NCBI RefSeq assembly: GCF_003605125.1
Contig: NZ_QPQT01000020.1
Coordinates: 1-64,000, forward strand
Length of the DNA stretch: 64,000 nt
DNA from: Shewanella algidipiscicola
GTDB lineage: Bacteria > Pseudomonadota > Gammaproteobacteria > Enterobacterales > Shewanellaceae
Direction of reading: 5' to 3'
The notes below the pieces were generated by a model that was given only the letters and a program-made list of their open reading frames with translations, was not told the origin of the DNA and searched no databases. The position numbers were made by a program, and so were the translations under genes. Positions within the stretch are counted from its first letter, which is position 1, and each line of letters begins with the position of its first letter. Shown piece after piece: positions 26,761-35,562 of the stretch.

Positions 26761-27513
26761 ATGCCATCAGAGTTAGCTTGTAATTTTATGCAAATCAAAC
26801 GTACCGACGCCGGTTATATCGCCTTTTGTGAGCCAGAACTTAAACCCATCACACCCGATTGGTTTACCTTTGACTATTGGCAGGATCTGGGTGACATCAC
26901 GGGATCTTCAACTGGCCGTTACACCACTTGGTTTGTCGACCCACAACATATTACCCGCCACAAGAAAGCTCAGTGGGTGCTTCGCCACTACTATCGCGGC
27001 GGCGTGATGGCAAAATTCAGCCACGACAGCTACCTATATACTGGACTCAAGCGCACCCGTGCTATCGCCGAATTGACCTTACTCGAACAGTTGTTTAACG
27101 AGGGCTTTGCGGTACCTAAACCCGTCGCAGCGCAAATTCAGCGTCACGGTATGCATTATCGCGGTGATATCATTATTGAACGTATCGAAGGGGCACAAGA
27201 CTTAGTTGCTCAGCTATCTCATGCTCCCATGACAGACGCCCAGTGGCAAGCCTTGGGTAAGCTTATCGCCACATTCCACCAGCGCGGGGTTTACCACGCC
27301 GATCTTAATGCCAAAAACATTTTAATCGGCAATGACAACTTCACCTTGATTGATTTCGACCGCGGTGAGCTGCGCACGCCCTCGCCCAAATGGCAACAGG
27401 CTAATCTAGATCGCTTATTACGCTCATTTAACAAAGAGAAGACTAAACTCGCCACACTGCATTTTAACGACCACAATTGGCAGCAGTTAATGGCAGGCTA
27501 TTTACAAGCTTAA
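26761..27513 (+). CDS. kdkA: 3-deoxy-D-manno-octulosonic acid (Kdo) kinase KdkA
   Basis: About 250 residues (241 if the ATG at 26788 is used). LPS kinase fold: WVLRHYYRGGVMAKFSHDSYLYTG (nucleotide loop and Lys), FHQRGVYHADLNAKNILIG (catalytic Asp and Asn) and FTLIDFDRGELR (metal Asp). It phosphorylates Kdo of the LPS inner core. It is convergent with waaA, the enzyme that adds the Kdo. Confidence 0.9.
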   Translation: MPSELACNFMQIKRTDAGYIAFCEPELKPITPDWFTFDYWQDLGDITGSSTGRYTTWFVDPQHITRHKKAQWVLRHYYRGGVMAKFSHDSYLYTGLKRTRAIAELTLLEQLFNEGFAVPKPVAAQIQRHGMHYRGDIIIERIEGAQDLVAQLSHAPMTDAQWQALGKLIATFHQRGVYHADLNAKNILIGNDNFTLIDFDRGELRTPSPKWQQANLDRLLRSFNKEKTKLATLHFNDHNWQQLMAGYLQA

Positions 27514-27558
27514 GCCAAGACGATTGCGACAAACGCTATGACGATAAGCGCCTTGGTA

Positions 27559-27589
27559 CTCGACCAGTGATGCTGCATTACTGGTCGAG
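27559..27589. other. Hairpin at the kdkA/waaA convergence
   Basis: CTCGACCAGT, 11-nt loop, ACTGGTCGAG: a 10-bp perfect stem overlapping the last codons of waaA, without a T-run on either side. Confidence 0.45.
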
Positions 27590-28843
27590 CAAATCACACA
27601 CCAGCGCAAATTGGGCAGCAAGCGCCCCTTTATTGTCTTCCACCACTTTAAGTCCGGCCTCCCTAGCAAGCAGATACGCCTCTTTGTCATCAAATTTATC
27701 CACTAATTGTAGTGCCAAGTCCTCGGCCGATTTCACCACGGATAAGGCACCTGCTTCTTGTAGCATGAGCGCTATTTCGGCGAAGTCCCTGAAATTGGGC
27801 CCCACGTAAACAGGCAGTCCCATGGCAGCAGGTTCGAGCGGATTATGGCCACCATTTTCAATAAGCGTGCCCCCGACAAAAGCTTGGTCTGCGGCGCCAT
27901 AGAAACTGAGTAGTTCTCCCATGGTATCGCCCAGCAACACTTGGGTATCGGCATCAACCTTGTCTGCTTGGCTGCGACGCGCCAGCGTTAATCCCGCAGC
28001 TTTAACGCGACTTGCTGCGGCCTCAAACTGCTCAGGGTGCCTTGGCACCATGACCAACAGCGCATGAGGAAAGCGGATCAATACATTTTTATGCGCCGAT
28101 AACATAGCGTCAAACTCCCCCGGATGCACGCTGCCAGCCACCCACACAGGTACTTCTAGGCGTTGCCACTCACTACGCAGCAGCCTTGCCTTGGCGATAT
28201 GCTGCTCACCAATGGTGAGATCGAATTTCAAACTACCTGTCACCTCAATTTTGCTGGCTGGCACCCCCAAGGCGATAAAACGCTCTGCGGTTGACGGCGA
28301 CTGCGCCGCTATCACATCTAAGGCCTGCAACATGGGGATCACCAGCTTACGCCGCTGTTGATATTGCTTGGCCGACTTGGCAGATAAACGCGCATTGGCC
28401 AACATCAACTTAACGCCACGCTGTTTAGCCTGATGCAGTAAGTTAGGCCACAACTCGGTTTCCATAATAATGCACTGTTTAGGCTGCACTTGGCTGAGAA
28501 AGCGAGCCACACATAGCGGCAGGTCAAAAGGGAGGTAGCAATGTTGCACTCGGTCGCCAAACGCCTTAATGACCTCTGCCGACCCTGTAGGACTGGTGGT
28601 CGTGACGGTGAGAGTCAGATGCGGATACTGAGTCAGTATTTTATTTATCAGTGGGATGGCCGCAAGGGTTTCTCCCATCGACACCGAATGGACTAACAGA
28701 TCGGTAGCCTGTAAACGACTTAAGCCAAAACGCTCTGCCCAGCGGCCTCGATAAGCGGGACTTTTTACAGCGCGAAACGTCAAATAAAGCAGCAGTAAAG
28801 GAGAAAGCAGATATAACAGAGTTGAATATAAGATTCGATTCAT
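27578..28843 (-). CDS. waaA: Kdo transferase WaaA (KdtA)
   Basis: About 421 residues from the ATG at 28843. The frame is open to 28948, but the conserved N-terminus with a membrane anchor begins at MNRILYSTLLYLLSPLLLLY. Motifs: RWAERFGL, VHSVSMGETLAAIPL, VTTTSPTGSAEV, METELWPN, LLGDTMGELLSFYGAADQAFVGGTL and NPLEPAAMGLPV. It moves Kdo from CMP-Kdo to lipid IVA at the inner membrane. Confidence 0.95.
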   Translation of the reverse strand: MNRILYSTLLYLLSPLLLLYLTFRAVKSPAYRGRWAERFGLSRLQATDLLVHSVSMGETLAAIPLINKILTQYPHLTLTVTTTSPTGSAEVIKAFGDRVQHCYLPFDLPLCVARFLSQVQPKQCIIMETELWPNLLHQAKQRGVKLMLANARLSAKSAKQYQQRRKLVIPMLQALDVIAAQSPSTAERFIALGVPASKIEVTGSLKFDLTIGEQHIAKARLLRSEWQRLEVPVWVAGSVHPGEFDAMLSAHKNVLIRFPHALLVMVPRHPEQFEAAASRVKAAGLTLARRSQADKVDADTQVLLGDTMGELLSFYGAADQAFVGGTLIENGGHNPLEPAAMGLPVYVGPNFRDFAEIALMLQEAGALSVVKSAEDLALQLVDKFDDKEAYLLAREAGLKVVEDNKGALAAQFALVCDLLDQ

Positions 28844-29010
28844 AAAAGTGTGCGCTTGATTGCATTTTGTTTGCTTAGTTGCCGTAATACTAACATAAGC
28901 GCTGTTAACAGAGACATTTAGGACGTTTACATGTGCTAACACCCCCATTTTCGATAGGCCTCCTATTTGGGGTAAGATAAATAATCCCCTCCCATAACAG
29001 CGGTAATTGC

Positions 29011-29670
29011 ATGAAAACCAGTGAAAAAATTGTCCATGCTAGCCTAAAATTATTCAACACTAAGGGCGAGCGGCGCATTACCACTAACCATATTGCGGCG
29101 CATTTAGGTATTAGCCCTGGTAATCTCTATTATCATTTTAAGAATAAAGAAGACATCATTCGCTCTATATTCAGCCTTTATGAAGCGCACCTTCACGCGG
29201 GATTTCAGCCCTATGCACATAAGCATGTCAGCGTAGAGCTACTCATTGGCTATTTCGATACCATGTTTAACATCCTATGGCGTTTCCGATTTATGTATAC
29301 CAACTTGACCTATATCTTGAGCAGCGACGAGGCATTACTGCAGCGCTATCTGCAAGTTCAGCAATTGGCTCTTGATCGCTCAAGTAATATTTTGGGGCAG
29401 CTAAAGCGCGATGGTCTGCTGGATGTTGACGATGATAAGATCATGCTGCTAGCCGATACCATGAGAATGGTTGCCTGTTTCTGGATTGGCTATAAACAGA
29501 CCCACTCTTCCTCCATTGCAATCACCAAAACTTGCCTGTATGAAGGCATACTTAGAGTGATCATGATTTTTAAGGCACACGCAACACCTATCTCTATAGC
29601 GACCTTTAACCGCTTAGAGGAACACTACCAAACGCTACATAGCCTGCAAGCTGCTAAGCATTCTAGTTAG
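29011..29670 (+). CDS. TetR-family transcriptional regulator (copy 1)
   Basis: 219 residues. N-terminal TetR helix-turn-helix: ITTNHIAAHLGISPGNLYYHFKNKEDIIRSIF (about 22-54). The C-terminal ligand domain is unassigned. It is a close paralogue of the next gene along the whole length (shared EKIVHASL, LLIGYFD, MRMVACFWI and ITKTxLYEG). Divergent from waaA. Ligand and targets unknown. Confidence 0.88.
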   Translation: MKTSEKIVHASLKLFNTKGERRITTNHIAAHLGISPGNLYYHFKNKEDIIRSIFSLYEAHLHAGFQPYAHKHVSVELLIGYFDTMFNILWRFRFMYTNLTYILSSDEALLQRYLQVQQLALDRSSNILGQLKRDGLLDVDDDKIMLLADTMRMVACFWIGYKQTHSSSIAITKTCLYEGILRVIMIFKAHATPISIATFNRLEEHYQTLHSLQAAKHSS

Positions 29671-29847
29671 GCTGACAGCCAAACGACGAGAATGATCTCG
29701 CATAGCCACTGGTCAGATTAGCCACCAATTGACTTTTACTAAGGGCATGTTTACCTTTTCAATTTCCATGTTAATGTGTGATGTATGATCAATAGCCCAT
29801 TAGATAGCGATTGAGCACAACTCTTAACTGCCACATTTAGGATCTGC

Positions 29848-30501
29848 ATGAAAACCCGCGATAAAATTGTCCATGCCAGCTTAGAACTCTTTAATGAGCA
29901 CGGCGAAAGAAGCATTACTACTAACCATATTGCCACTCATTTAGGGATCAGTCCGGGTAACCTCTATTACCACTTTCGTAATAAAGAAGACATTATTCGC
30001 TCTATTTTCACCCTCTACCAACAACACCTTGATTCAGGCTTTCAGCCCTATCAAGACAAAAAAGTGGATGTTGACCTATTAATTGGCTATTTCGATGCTC
30101 TATTTTATACCCTGTGGCAGTTCCGCTTTATGTATTCTAATTTAGTGATCATTTTAGGCCGCGACCCAGAACTCAATAAGCAATACACCCAAATCCAAAA
30201 ACAGGTGTTAGCACGATCGAGCAACATTTTAAACAAACTAAAACAAGACGGTGTACTAACTATCGAGGATAGGGATATCACCCCATTGGCTGACACCATT
30301 AGAATGGTCGCTTGCTTCTGGATAAGTAACCGCCTCACCCACTCAGAAACCACCGTAATCACCAAGACTTCGCTGTACGAGGGCCTGCTTAGGGTATTAA
30401 TGCTGTTTAGAGCCTACGCCAGTGATGACGCTAAGCCCACCTTTATGCGACTGGAGCAACATTACCAGACGCTTGCTCAAACCGAACAACAAGCAGATTA
30501 A
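29848..30501 (+). CDS. TetR-family transcriptional regulator (copy 2)
   Basis: 217 residues, the same architecture as its neighbour 177 bp upstream, with an almost identical DNA-recognition region (TTNHIATHLGISPGNLYYHF) and a more divergent C-terminal domain. This suggests an old tandem duplication that kept the DNA site but changed the ligand side (inference). Confidence 0.88.
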   Translation: MKTRDKIVHASLELFNEHGERSITTNHIATHLGISPGNLYYHFRNKEDIIRSIFTLYQQHLDSGFQPYQDKKVDVDLLIGYFDALFYTLWQFRFMYSNLVIILGRDPELNKQYTQIQKQVLARSSNILNKLKQDGVLTIEDRDITPLADTIRMVACFWISNRLTHSETTVITKTSLYEGLLRVLMLFRAYASDDAKPTFMRLEQHYQTLAQTEQQAD

Positions 30502-30569
30502 GCGCCAAACAGCGGTCACTCACCCTAAATGGTTTGACCCCACATGAACCATAACTAACATTGTTGTCT

Positions 30570-30585
30570 ATGTGACATTTCACAT
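30570..30585. promoter_or_regulatory. Palindrome ATGTGA-CATT-TCACAT upstream of kbl
   Basis: A perfect 6-bp inverted repeat with CRP-like half-sites but a 4-bp gap rather than 6. A second inverted repeat, CTTTTG-TTATG-CAAAAG, lies at about 30589-30605. The spacer 30502-30934 otherwise holds no gene that I can see. Confidence 0.35.
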
Positions 30586-30934
30586 TACCTTTTGTTATGC
30601 AAAAGTTGTGATTGCACTAGCTAAGTTAATGACAAAAAAAAGAGTGTGGCGCCAAGCCCATTTAAGGTTAGAATTCGGCCAACCTATCGCTTAGCGTGGT
30701 TGCTATTCGCCGTGTTCATTTGTCAATAATGCGGTCACTATGGCAGTAAATATGGGGAAATTCATCCAAACATATTGACGGTCGGGTGACGGATTTAAAC
30801 AACATATACGCCACGACTCCGGCAACAACAACGCTTCCTAACGGATGCGGTTTCGCTCATTCATTGCCTAAGTCGGCTCGATGAATCAAGCGTAAATGAT
30901 AACAATAAAATTATCCCCAAGAAGGAGATCTCCT

Positions 30935-32131
30935 GTGACCAAAACCTCATTCTACGACCAAATTAATCAACAGCTTGTTGAAGTCAAAGCCGAAGGCTTA
31001 TACAAAAGCGAGCGTGTAATCGTCTCCCCTCAACAAACATCAATCGAAGTCAATGGCAGCGAAGTGATGAATTTCTGCGCCAACAACTATCTCGGTCTTG
31101 CCAACCACCCTGAGCTTATCGCTGCGGCGCAGCAAGGATTAAACGATCACGGTTTTGGTATGGCATCGGTACGCTTTATTTGCGGCACACAAGATATCCA
31201 CAAGCAGCTTGAGGCCAGCCTAAGTGAATTCCTCGGCATGGAAGATACCATTCTTTACTCTTCTTGCTTCGACGCTAACGCCGGCTTGTTTGAAACCCTA
31301 TTGGGCGCCGAGGACGCTATTGTGTCTGATGCGCTTAACCATGCGTCCATTATCGATGGTGTCCGCTTGTGTAAAGCCAAGCGTTTTCGCTATGCCAACA
31401 ATGATATGGCCGATTTAGAAACACAACTTAAGGCTGCAAAAGCAGCTGGGGCGCGCCATATTCTTATCGCCACCGATGGCGTATTTTCCATGGATGGGGT
31501 TATTGCAAACCTCAAAAGTGTGTGCGACCTTGCCGACCAGCATGGCGCACTCGTCATGGTTGACGACTCCCATGCCGTGGGCTTTATTGGCCAAAATGGT
31601 CGTGGCACCCACGAATATTGTGATGTGATGGACAGAGTGGACATCATCACTGGCACCTTAGGTAAGGCATTAGGTGGCGCGTCGGGCGGATTTACTGCGG
31701 GCAAAAAAGAGGTCATCGACTGGTTACGTCAGCGTTCACGTCCTTATCTGTTTTCTAACTCTTTGGCACCGGCCATTGTAAGCGCCTCGATTCATGTCCT
31801 TGAAATGCTCAAATCTGGTCAGGCACTGCGTGAAGCGGTGTGGGAGAACAGTCGTTATTTCCGCGAAAAAATGACCGCTGCCGGCTTTACCTTGGGCGGC
31901 GCCGATCACGCCATCATCCCAGTGATGATTGGTGACGCTAAGTTAGCGGGCGATTTTGCCAACCGATTACTCGAAGAACATATTTACGTCGTTGGCTTCT
32001 CATTCCCTGTGGTACCGAAAGGCCAAGCGCGTATTCGTACCCAAATGTCTGCCGCCCATAGCCGTGAACAGTTAGATCGCGCCATCGATGCCTTTACCCG
32101 TATCGGTAAAGAGATGGGCATTATCGGCTAA
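30935..32131 (+). CDS. kbl: 2-amino-3-ketobutyrate CoA ligase (glycine C-acetyltransferase)
   Basis: About 398 residues from a GTG at 30935 with AAGGAG upstream; the longer frame from 30896 lacks an RBS. It splits 2-amino-3-ketobutyrate with CoA into glycine and acetyl-CoA, using PLP. Motifs: NNYLGLANHPEL, VRFICGTQDIHKQLE, DALNHASIIDGVRL, VDDSHAVGFIG and the PLP lysine in GTLGKALGGASGG. It acts after Tdh, its downstream partner. Confidence 0.95.
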   Translation: MTKTSFYDQINQQLVEVKAEGLYKSERVIVSPQQTSIEVNGSEVMNFCANNYLGLANHPELIAAAQQGLNDHGFGMASVRFICGTQDIHKQLEASLSEFLGMEDTILYSSCFDANAGLFETLLGAEDAIVSDALNHASIIDGVRLCKAKRFRYANNDMADLETQLKAAKAAGARHILIATDGVFSMDGVIANLKSVCDLADQHGALVMVDDSHAVGFIGQNGRGTHEYCDVMDRVDIITGTLGKALGGASGGFTAGKKEVIDWLRQRSRPYLFSNSLAPAIVSASIHVLEMLKSGQALREAVWENSRYFREKMTAAGFTLGGADHAIIPVMIGDAKLAGDFANRLLEEHIYVVGFSFPVVPKGQARIRTQMSAAHSREQLDRAIDAFTRIGKEMGIIG

Positions 32132-32144
32132 TATAAAACCAAAG

Positions 32145-32168
32145 GGGCTACACTGTGTTGTAGCCCTT
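32145..32168 (+). other. Hairpin between kbl and tdh
   Basis: GGGCTACA, loop CTGTGT, TGTAGCCC, then CTTATT. A stable 8-bp stem with a poor T-run, so perhaps a partial terminator that lowers tdh relative to kbl. Confidence 0.45.
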
Positions 32169-32219
32169 ATTGAATGGCATTTTACTGACCGCCAGCGTGA
32201 GTCAGTCATAGGGTAGAAC

Positions 32220-33245
32220 ATGAAAGCACTAAGCAAATTAAAGCCTGAAGAAGGCATCTGGATGGTCGATGCGCCAAAACCTGCAGTCGGCCATAACGAT
32301 CTGTTGATTAAAATTCGTAAAACCGCCATCTGCGGCACCGACGTACATATTTATAACTGGGATGAGTGGTCACAAAATACGATTCCAGTCCCTATGGTGG
32401 TAGGTCATGAATATGTAGGTGAAGTGGTTGAGATTGGCCAAGAAGTCCGTGGTTTCGCCATTGGCGATCGGGTGTCGGGTGAAGGCCATATCACCTGTGG
32501 TCACTGCCGTAATTGCCGCGCAGGTCGTACCCACCTATGCCGTAACACCTCAGGTGTTGGGGTTAACCGTGAAGGGGCCTTCGCAGAGTATCTGGTGATC
32601 CCCGCTTTTAATGCTTTTAAGATCCCTGATGATATTTCTGATGACTTAGCCTCTATCTTTGATCCCTTTGGTAATGCAGTACATACCGCATTATCATTTG
32701 ATCTGGTGGGTGAAGATGTCTTAATCACCGGAGCCGGCCCTATCGGCATTATGGCTGCTGCGGTATGTCGCCATGTCGGTGCGCGTCACGTGGTGATCAC
32801 CGATGTTAACGAATACCGCCTTGAGTTAGCGAAAAAGATGGGCGCCACTCGCGCCGTTAACGTTGCGACCGACAAACTCGAAGATGTGATGCACGAGCTT
32901 GGCATGACCGAAGGTTTCGATGTGGGACTGGAGATGTCTGGCGTGCCTGCAGCGTTCCACTCAATGCTCGACACCATGAACCATGGCGGCAAAGTTGCCA
33001 TGCTAGGCATTCCGGGTGGAGAGATGGCTATCGACTGGAGCAAGGTGATCTTTAAAGGGTTAATCATCAAAGGCATTTACGGCCGTGAAATGTTTGAAAC
33101 TTGGTACAAGATGGCCAGCCTGATCCAGTCGGGTTTAGATATTTCCCCCATTATTACCCACCACTTCAATGTCGATGACTTCCAAGCAGGCTTTGATGCC
33201 ATGCGTTCTGGTCAATCTGGTAAAGTGATCCTTAGCTGGGATTAA
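32220..33245 (+). CDS. tdh: L-threonine 3-dehydrogenase
   Basis: 341 residues, the normal length. It oxidises threonine to 2-amino-3-ketobutyrate with NAD+. Medium-chain zinc dehydrogenase: catalytic zinc site AICGTDVHIYNWDEW and VVGHEYVGEVVEIG, structural zinc CGHCRNCRAGRTHLC, Rossmann motif ITGAGPIGIMAAAV. Operon with kbl. Confidence 0.96.
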   Translation: MKALSKLKPEEGIWMVDAPKPAVGHNDLLIKIRKTAICGTDVHIYNWDEWSQNTIPVPMVVGHEYVGEVVEIGQEVRGFAIGDRVSGEGHITCGHCRNCRAGRTHLCRNTSGVGVNREGAFAEYLVIPAFNAFKIPDDISDDLASIFDPFGNAVHTALSFDLVGEDVLITGAGPIGIMAAAVCRHVGARHVVITDVNEYRLELAKKMGATRAVNVATDKLEDVMHELGMTEGFDVGLEMSGVPAAFHSMLDTMNHGGKVAMLGIPGGEMAIDWSKVIFKGLIIKGIYGREMFETWYKMASLIQSGLDISPIITHHFNVDDFQAGFDAMRSGQSGKVILSWD

Positions 33246-33263
33246 CCGAGAATTCTTTAGCAA

Positions 33264-33290
33264 GGGGGCTGTACAGTTACAGCTCCCTAT
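33264..33290 (+). terminator. Probable terminator after tdh
   Basis: GGGGGCTGTA, loop CAGT, TACAGCTCCC (10 bp with one G-U pair), followed by TATTG. The T-run is short, so the strength is uncertain. Confidence 0.5.
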
Positions 33291-33330
33291 TGCACACTCA
33301 CCTATAATTGCTTATTTCTACAGGTTTACT

Positions 33331-33636
33331 ATGTCAGCTTTTCAACACTTAAGCGTTAATCAACTGCTGCAAATGCAACAAGAAGATAGTCAGATTCAGA
33401 TCGTCGATATTCGTGACAATGCCAGTTTCGAGGCTGGACACATTGCAGGCTCTACTAACCTGACTAACGACAATCTTGCGGCCTACATTGCCGAAGCCGA
33501 TATGGATCAGCCCTTAGTGGTGGTTTGCTATCATGGCATCAGCAGCCAAAATGCCGCACAATATTTACACGAACAAGGCTTCGATGACGTATATAGCCTA
33601 GATGGCGGCTTCCAAGCGTGGCGCGAAGCTAACTAA
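33331..33636 (+). CDS. glpE: Thiosulfate sulfurtransferase GlpE (single-domain rhodanese)
   Basis: 101 residues, one rhodanese domain: VDIRDNASFEAGHIAGS, active-site loop VVCYHGISSQNAAQYL with the persulfide Cys, and YSLDGGFQAWR. It moves sulfane sulfur from thiosulfate to acceptors in the cytoplasm. Followed by glpG, as in enterobacteria. Confidence 0.93.
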   Translation: MSAFQHLSVNQLLQMQQEDSQIQIVDIRDNASFEAGHIAGSTNLTNDNLAAYIAEADMDQPLVVVCYHGISSQNAAQYLHEQGFDDVYSLDGGFQAWREAN

Positions 33637-33649
33637 CTCCAGTGAGAAA

Positions 33650-34492
33650 ATGCTAATGCTAGAAATTGGTCGCTTACCCAACGCGCGTGCCGCACAGGCA
33701 CTTATCGACTACTTAAAAGGTCAAGGTGTAAGCTGCCAACTCACCCATGGTGAACACGACGTTATTGTATCCGTTGAGCACGAACAAGATTATGCATCTG
33801 CCCGCGCCGAATATGAGCGGTTTATTCTACATCCCCATGATGATAAATACCTGCAAGCCTCTTGGGATAATGGCAACCCAGCAACAAAATTAGATTATGG
33901 TGCACCTAGCTTACAACTGCTGAGCCAATTTATCTCTGGCGCTGGCCCACTCACGCTAGGGATTATTGCCCTTTGCGCCGTGATCTATTTAGGCTTTAAT
34001 ATTGGCTTTGCTAATGTGTTATTTGAACACCTGTCATTCTTTGGTGCCGTCCCCAATAGTGGCTTTGAGCAAGTGTGGCGCGTCTTCACCCCGAGCCTAA
34101 TGCATTTTTCAGCCATGCATATCTTATTTAATCTGCTCTGGTGGTGGTATTTAGGCGGTAAAATTGAAAACAAGCTCGGCGTTGCCCCCCTGTTTATCCT
34201 ACTGCTGATCGCCGGCACACTGCCCAATATTGTGCAGTATTTTATCAGCGGGCCTAACTTTGGCGGCCTCTCTGGCGTAGTCTACGCTGTGGTCGGCTAC
34301 ACTTGGGTGATGGGTGTTAAACGCCCAGAAGCAGGCATAGGCCTGCCACCCGCTTATATCGGCTTTATGCTTCTTTGGCTGGTATTAGGCTTTACCGATA
34401 TGTTTGGCCTATCGATAGCCAACGGCGCTCATATTGGCGGCTTGGTTGTCGGGGTGATTCAAGGCTTTATCGATAGTAAAAAACACACCTAG
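33650..34492 (+). CDS. glpG: Rhomboid intramembrane serine protease GlpG
   Basis: About 281 residues from the ATG at 33650 (GTGAGAA upstream); the frame open from 33602 overlaps glpE. The cytoplasmic N-terminal domain is about 1-80, then six membrane segments. Family signatures: HILFNLLWWWYLGGKIE, catalytic Ser in GGLSGVVYAVVGY and catalytic His in NGAHIGGLVVGV. It cleaves membrane proteins within the bilayer. Confidence 0.94.
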   Translation: MLMLEIGRLPNARAAQALIDYLKGQGVSCQLTHGEHDVIVSVEHEQDYASARAEYERFILHPHDDKYLQASWDNGNPATKLDYGAPSLQLLSQFISGAGPLTLGIIALCAVIYLGFNIGFANVLFEHLSFFGAVPNSGFEQVWRVFTPSLMHFSAMHILFNLLWWWYLGGKIENKLGVAPLFILLLIAGTLPNIVQYFISGPNFGGLSGVVYAVVGYTWVMGVKRPEAGIGLPPAYIGFMLLWLVLGFTDMFGLSIANGAHIGGLVVGVIQGFIDSKKHT

Positions 34493-34507
34493 GCGCAAGC
34501 GCCTAGG
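34488..34507. terminator. Hairpin at the glpG/elbB convergence, weak terminator
   Basis: CCTAGGCGC, loop AA, GCGCCTAGG: a 9-bp GC-rich stem that contains the glpG stop codon, followed on the plus strand by GCTTGTTATT. The T-run is poor. Confidence 0.5.
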
Positions 34508-34522
34508 GCTTGTTATTGCCGC

Positions 34523-35176
34523 CTACGCAGCCAGCTCAATCACCTTTCTCACCAGTTTGTCGATACCAAGTTGTGCTTGGGCAATATTCTCTGCCAGCAT
34601 GTAAGCTGGCGTGCTAACTAATTTATTGGCTTCATCAACCACTATCTGATCCACATTAGCCTCGACATGCTGACCACCCATCAAATTAAACGCATGTGCA
34701 GTTTCGGTGTCGTGCCCAATGGTGCCACGAGCCTGATTATACAACTTAGGGATCATCACAGGAGAAATGCAGATAAAGCCCACTGGCTTTTTCGTTTCAA
34801 TAAACTCATTAATAAAATCAATAACCTCAGGCGCAACCTCACATTCGCTACCCGCAACGGCGAAATTACACAGGTTCTTGGCGGCGCCAAAGCCACCGGG
34901 GATCAACAAGCCGTCAAACTCACCGATAACCAGATCTGTCGTGGCCTTTATCTCCCCCCGCGCAATCCGTGCAGATTCCACCAATACATTACGCTTATCT
35001 TTGACATCGACTTCACCAGTCAGGTGATTTACCACATGCATCTGGGCAATATCGGGGGCAAAACACTGATAACAGGCACCGGCTTGAGTGACCGATAGCA
35101 AGGTCAACACCGCCTCATGGAGCTCGCTACCATCAAACACACCCGCACCACTCAATAACACTGCGAATTTTTTCAT
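34523..35176 (-). CDS. elbB: ElbB/ElbA, glyoxalase-like DJ-1/PfpI-superfamily protein
   Basis: 217 residues, full length. FAVLLSGAGVFDGSELHEAVLTLL, LLIPGGFGAAKNLCNFAV and VGFICISPVMIPK are typical of ElbB (sigma cross-reacting protein 27A). It has been linked to isoprenoid synthesis, and weak glyoxalase activity has been reported; the exact cell role is unsettled. Convergent with glpG. Confidence 0.88.
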   Translation of the reverse strand: MKKFAVLLSGAGVFDGSELHEAVLTLLSVTQAGACYQCFAPDIAQMHVVNHLTGEVDVKDKRNVLVESARIARGEIKATTDLVIGEFDGLLIPGGFGAAKNLCNFAVAGSECEVAPEVIDFINEFIETKKPVGFICISPVMIPKLYNQARGTIGHDTETAHAFNLMGGQHVEANVDQIVVDEANKLVSTPAYMLAENIAQAQLGIDKLVRKVIELAA

Positions 35177-35562
35177 TAATAGCTCCTTTTATATACCCAA
35201 TAGTTTTAACAATAAAACAACAAATCGCTTGATCTGTTTATTTTTCGTGCTAAGTTAGTCCCTCGACTTTAGCAAGCCGTTGTCAATTCGCCAAGCCAGA
35301 GCCGATAAATGGAATAAAAATAAAAGTCCACACATTAGGAAATTTTACTTGGAAGTAATACCTAGTTCACACAAAAAATAAACACCACATAAAATCAATA
35401 ACTTAAAATCACACCATGTCGTCGCGGTTGTAAAACCTGCTCGTTGATTTTTTTTTAGCTCACAGACTTATCCACAGCCTAGTGAGTAATTTTGCGTGGC
35501 CGAAATCGTCCTAATGTGGCATGCTAGCGCCATCATCGAATACCGATAAATGAATAAACATT
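35177..35562 (+). promoter_or_regulatory. AT-rich divergent region upstream of polA with one DnaA box
   Basis: No gene seen in 386 bp. TTATCCACA at 35468-35476 matches the DnaA box consensus exactly, on the polA side and about 90 bp before its ATG. A single 9-mer match is expected by chance about once per 130 kb of double-stranded DNA, so this is only suggestive. Confidence 0.3.

Noticed and set aside
35468..35476. Exact DnaA box TTATCCACA as a sign of a replication origin
   Set aside because: Single copy, no cluster of boxes, no dnaA/dnaN or gidA nearby; a chance match is plausible.
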